NCBI GenBank assembly: GCA_035574175.1
Contig: DATLZB010000060.1
Coordinates: forward strand, 1-15,291
Length of the DNA: 15,291 bases
Direction: 5' to 3'
From: DATLZB01 sp035574175
GTDB taxonomy: Bacteria > Pseudomonadota > Alphaproteobacteria > Rhizobiales > Hyphomicrobiaceae
This document shows positions 13,239 through 15,291 of the stretch, piece by piece. The notes under the pieces were generated by a model, which was not told the DNA's origin, did no database searches, and saw only the letters and a program-made list of their open reading frames with translations. The translations under genes and the position numbers were made by a program. Position 1 is the first letter of the stretch, and each line of letters begins with the position of its first letter.

Positions 13239-13325
13239 GAGTGGGGCGTGGATGCTGGCCACCGGCCTGCGCCGGTGCAAGCGGCGCCGGCATGGCTTGG
13301 GCTCATCCGCCGGACCGCCGCTCCT

Positions 13326-13351
13326 CCCTCCTCGGCCGAGGCCGAGGAGGG
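13326..13351 (-). terminator. Candidate terminator after the Bug/TctC gene
   Basis: This is a perfect 12-bp inverted repeat, CCCTCCTCGGCC-GA-GGCCGAGGAGGG, about 21 bp beyond the stop at 13373 on the minus strand. The stem is very stable, but no T-run follows. It could be a Rho-independent terminator of the GC-rich type, an RNA 3'-end stabiliser, or the right-hand boundary of the repeat block. Confidence 0.45.
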
Positions 13352-13372
13352 CTGGGCCATCGGGGCTTCCGC

Positions 13373-14428
13373 CTACTTGCCGAGCACCTTGAGATCCGGC
13401 TTTTCCTTGCTCGCCTCCTGAAGTCGCGCAACCAGCGCCTTCGGCGTGGCATAGACCCGCTTCAGCATCTCCTGCATTTCCTCGCCGGTGGCCGGGTTGA
13501 CCTCGAGGTTCTGCTTCTCGGCATCGGCGAGCAGCTCCTTGTCCTTCATCGCCTGGTCGAAGGCACGGCGCAGGACAGCGACGCGGTCAGCCGGTACCTC
13601 GTCGGCGACAAAGTAGGGTCGACCCAGCTCGAAGGCCGTGAACTGCAGTTCGAGCAGCTTCTTCTGGTCGTCGTTCTCGGCAAGGTCGGTGACCAGCGGC
13701 ACGTTGGGCAGATCGGGATGTTTCCTCAGCCCCTGCTGGTAGAGGATCACCATCTCGCCGCTCTCGATCCATTCCTTGTAATGCGGTTTCAAGCTGGTCC
13801 AGGAGAAGGTGCCGCGGCCGTCAACCTCGCCCCGCTGCATGGCAAGGTTCATCTCGCTGCCCCCCGGATAGCCGGCGATCACCTTGTACTTGAAGCCCAG
13901 GATGTTGCGCAGCACGTAGGGCACCACCACGCTTTCGGTGCCGACGCCGGTGCCGGCGACGATCACCTCCTTGGTCTTCAAATCCTTCCAGCTCTTGATG
14001 CCGGCCTTCTTGGTGACGACCGCCACGCTGGTATCGGCATTGGCGCTGCCGAGCCAGTTGAGCTTGAGCGGATCGTACTTGGCCTGCGAATTCTCGTCGA
14101 GAAGCGGCACGAAAGGAATGCCGCGCTGAGGCGCGCCAATGTGCAGGCCATCCTTGGGCGCAGCGTTGGCGACGTAGTTGGTCATCACGATGCCGCCGCC
14201 GCCCGGCATGTTTTTGACGATGACCTCGGGCTGGCCGGGGATGTACTTGCCGATGTATTTGGCCACCAGACGCGCGTTCTGATCGTAGCCGCCGCCGGGC
14301 GACAGGCCGACGTAGAAGGTGACCGTCTTGCCCTTGTAGAACTCGGCCGGACTCTGCGCGAAAGTCGGCTGGCCGGCAGCGGCCAGCGCCAGGGCCGCGA
14401 GGACTGCAAACAAGCTCTTCCTCTGCAT
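13373..14428 (-). CDS. Tripartite tricarboxylate transporter substrate-binding protein (Bug/TctC family)
   Basis: This is a periplasmic solute-binding protein of 351 residues. It has a Sec signal peptide (MQRKSLFAVLAALALAAAG..., probable cleavage after TFA near residue 24). The mature N-terminus AEFYKGKTVTFYVGLSPGGGYD holds the family ligand-loop Gly-rich motif (here SPGGGYDQNAR). IVKNMPGGGGIVMTNYVAN and VAGTGVGTESVVVPYVL are further Bug/TctC landmarks. ATG 14428 has GAGGAGAAAG just upstream. The TctA and TctB membrane partners are not adjacent, which is common for this expanded family, so the ligand (often a carboxylic acid) cannot be predicted. A strong hairpin follows the stop. It lies between mutL and the repeat block with no visible operon partner. 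Confidence 0.88.
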   Translation of the reverse strand: MQRKSLFAVLAALALAAAGQPTFAQSPAEFYKGKTVTFYVGLSPGGGYDQNARLVAKYIGKYIPGQPEVIVKNMPGGGGIVMTNYVANAAPKDGLHIGAPQRGIPFVPLLDENSQAKYDPLKLNWLGSANADTSVAVVTKKAGIKSWKDLKTKEVIVAGTGVGTESVVVPYVLRNILGFKYKVIAGYPGGSEMNLAMQRGEVDGRGTFSWTSLKPHYKEWIESGEMVILYQQGLRKHPDLPNVPLVTDLAENDDQKKLLELQFTAFELGRPYFVADEVPADRVAVLRRAFDQAMKDKELLADAEKQNLEVNPATGEEMQEMLKRVYATPKALVARLQEASKEKPDLKVLGK

Positions 14429-14537
14429 CGCTTTCTCCTCAGGTTCGCTCCCTTCCGTCGGCCCATGATGCCCAAGGCCCGACGGCGTTGCCAGCAGAAA
14501 TCGCGCCGCCCGCCGGCGACGCTCCTTACACAGCCGA

Positions 14538-15291
14538 TCAGCGCCGCTTGAACAAACGCTCGATGTCGGCCCGCTTGAGCTCTACGTAGGTCGGCCGGCC
14601 GTGGTTGCACTGACCCGCGCCTGGTGTCGCCTCCATCTCGCGCAAGAGCGCGTTCATCTCCTCAGGCGTCAGCCGGCGTCCGGCCCGCACACTGCCATGA
14701 CAGGCCATGGCGGAGGCCACGCTCTCGAGCCGTTCTTTGAGCGGAAGGCCATGGCCTTCGGCGAGCACCTCGTCGGCGAGGTCGCGGACGAGACCTGAGA
14801 CACCGGCCGCGCCGATCAGTGCGGGGGCCTCGCGGACCAGCACCGCGCACGCCCCGAACGGCTCGATCGATAGTCCGAGATCGGCAAGCTCGCTCGTGCG
14901 TTCATCGAGCGCGGCCACGCGCTCGGCGTCCAATTCGACGACCTCGGGGATCAACAGGCCCTGCCGAGGGACCCCGCCGGCCGCAAGCATCGTCTTGAGC
15001 CGCTCGTAGAGAAGGCGCTCGTGGGCAGCGTGCTGATCGACGATCACCAGCGAGTCGCGGGTCTCGGCCAGGATGTAGGTATCATAAAGCTGTGCACGCG
15101 CCGCCCCGAGCGGCCGATCCCGGACGGAGGGGTCGAGGACCATGGCTGCAGCGGCGACGTCGGCGCTCGGAGTGTCGAGCCCTTCGAGCGGCGCCTGCAT
15201 GACGTCGGCGAAGCCCGGGGGGAGCGCGGCAGCAGGCCGTGCCTTCGCCCGGGCGCCTTCCGCCCCACGGGCGAGGGCGGCGAGAGCAGCC
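14538..15291 (-). CDS. mutL: DNA mismatch repair protein MutL, C-terminal part (5' end outside window)
   Basis: MutL couples MutS mismatch recognition to strand incision. Only the last 250 codons are present; the frame is open to the window edge with an Ala-rich linker there. The visible part is the C-terminal dimerisation/endonuclease domain. AQLYDTYILAETRDSLVIVDQHAAHERL is the classic start. DQHAAHERLLYE (15038-15003) fits the endonuclease metal motif DQHA-x2-E-x4-E. ACHGSVRAG and CNHGRPT match the two conserved zinc-site motifs of nicking MutL proteins. This fits organisms without MutH. The stop at 14538 is followed by 109 bp before the Bug/TctC gene on the same strand. Confidence 0.93.
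   Translation of the reverse strand, partial: AALAALARGAEGARAKARPAAALPPGFADVMQAPLEGLDTPSADVAAAAMVLDPSVRDRPLGAARAQLYDTYILAETRDSLVIVDQHAAHERLLYERLKTMLAAGGVPRQGLLIPEVVELDAERVAALDERTSELADLGLSIEPFGACAVLVREAPALIGAAGVSGLVRDLADEVLAEGHGLPLKERLESVASAMACHGSVRAGRRLTPEEMNALLREMEATPGAGQCNHGRPTYVELKRADIERLFKRR

Larger units (their letters stand above)
12337..13296 (+). repeat. Tandem array of composite palindromic repeats (about 960 bp, non-coding)
   Basis: The region holds a 31-bp H hairpin (core ATCCCGAC-GCAG-GTCGGGAT) and a 31-bp T hairpin (core GCCGGC-CTGC-GCCGGC). T is the inverted counterpart of H, matching at 26 of 31 positions. Four H-spacer-T units occur, with spacers of 83-85 bp that start AAGCTTCGGC. 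A conserved 33-34-bp linker containing ACGGTTGCGTCTCTCTCAA precedes the first three. A deletion form fusing H to T lies at 12337-12370. Additional T-type hairpins lie at 12937-12982, 12989-13041 and 13246-13296. ORFs across the region are artefacts of the repeats. This resembles REP/BIME or MITE-type elements. Confidence 0.88.

Noticed and set aside
12337..13296. CRISPR array
   Set aside because: Repeats are palindromic and alternate in orientation. Spacers are similar to each other, about 84 bp, and not unique. No cas genes are present.

Overview
The window looks like chromosomal DNA of a GC-rich alphaproteobacterium, most likely of the order Hyphomicrobiales. The evidence is the third-position GC bias, an adenosylcobalamin-dependent ribonucleotide reductase, an alphaproteobacterial LexA box (GAAC-N7-GAAC), a CpdR-like single-domain response regulator beside ftsEX, and an orphan Bug/TctC binding protein. 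I cannot name genus or species. Nearly all housekeeping genes lie on the minus strand. The plus strand carries mainly the genes of an inserted mobile element and one response regulator.

Layout by position: (1) 1-3418, minus: nrdJ (class II ribonucleotide reductase), cut by the window edge at its 3' end and interrupted by a 376-residue intein with a LAGLIDADG endonuclease. The intein splits the active-site loop directly before the radical cysteine. (2) 3419-3506: nrdJ leader with a LexA box. (3) 3507-5938: a 2,432-bp IS1595-type element with 26-bp imperfect inverted ends and exact 8-bp target duplications (AAGTTGCG). It holds a small unknown gene, a 3'-truncated ISXO2-like transposase, a small exported protein, a HEPN-like protein and two tiny minus-strand ORFs. 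(4) 5959-9187, minus: ftsE-ftsX-ydcF/DUF218-plsC, a cell-division and envelope gene string. (5) 9379-9741, plus: CpdR-like receiver. (6) 9755-12143, minus: mobA-mobB-moaA, molybdenum cofactor synthesis. (7) 12144-13372: no gene; a dense block of structured repeats (four copies of a ~146-bp element plus extra hairpins). (8) 13373-14428, minus: Bug/TctC binding protein. (9) 14538-15291, minus: C-terminal part of MutL, cut by the window edge.

How the parts relate: removing the mobile element and one target copy puts plsC about 100 bp upstream of nrdJ on the same strand. The element therefore landed between two co-directional genes, just upstream of the nrdJ LexA box, and its left end carries an outward-facing TATAAT. 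ftsE and ftsX overlap by 17 bp, and the ydcF stop and plsC start are 7 bp apart, which suggests coupled expression. mobA and mobB are 11 bp apart and moaA follows after 128 bp.

The least conventional features are the cargo-bearing, transposase-truncated element with a hairpin abutting its first start codon, and the composite repeat array at 12337-13296. I found no convincing wholly new system. The element's cargo and the repeat family are the places to look.
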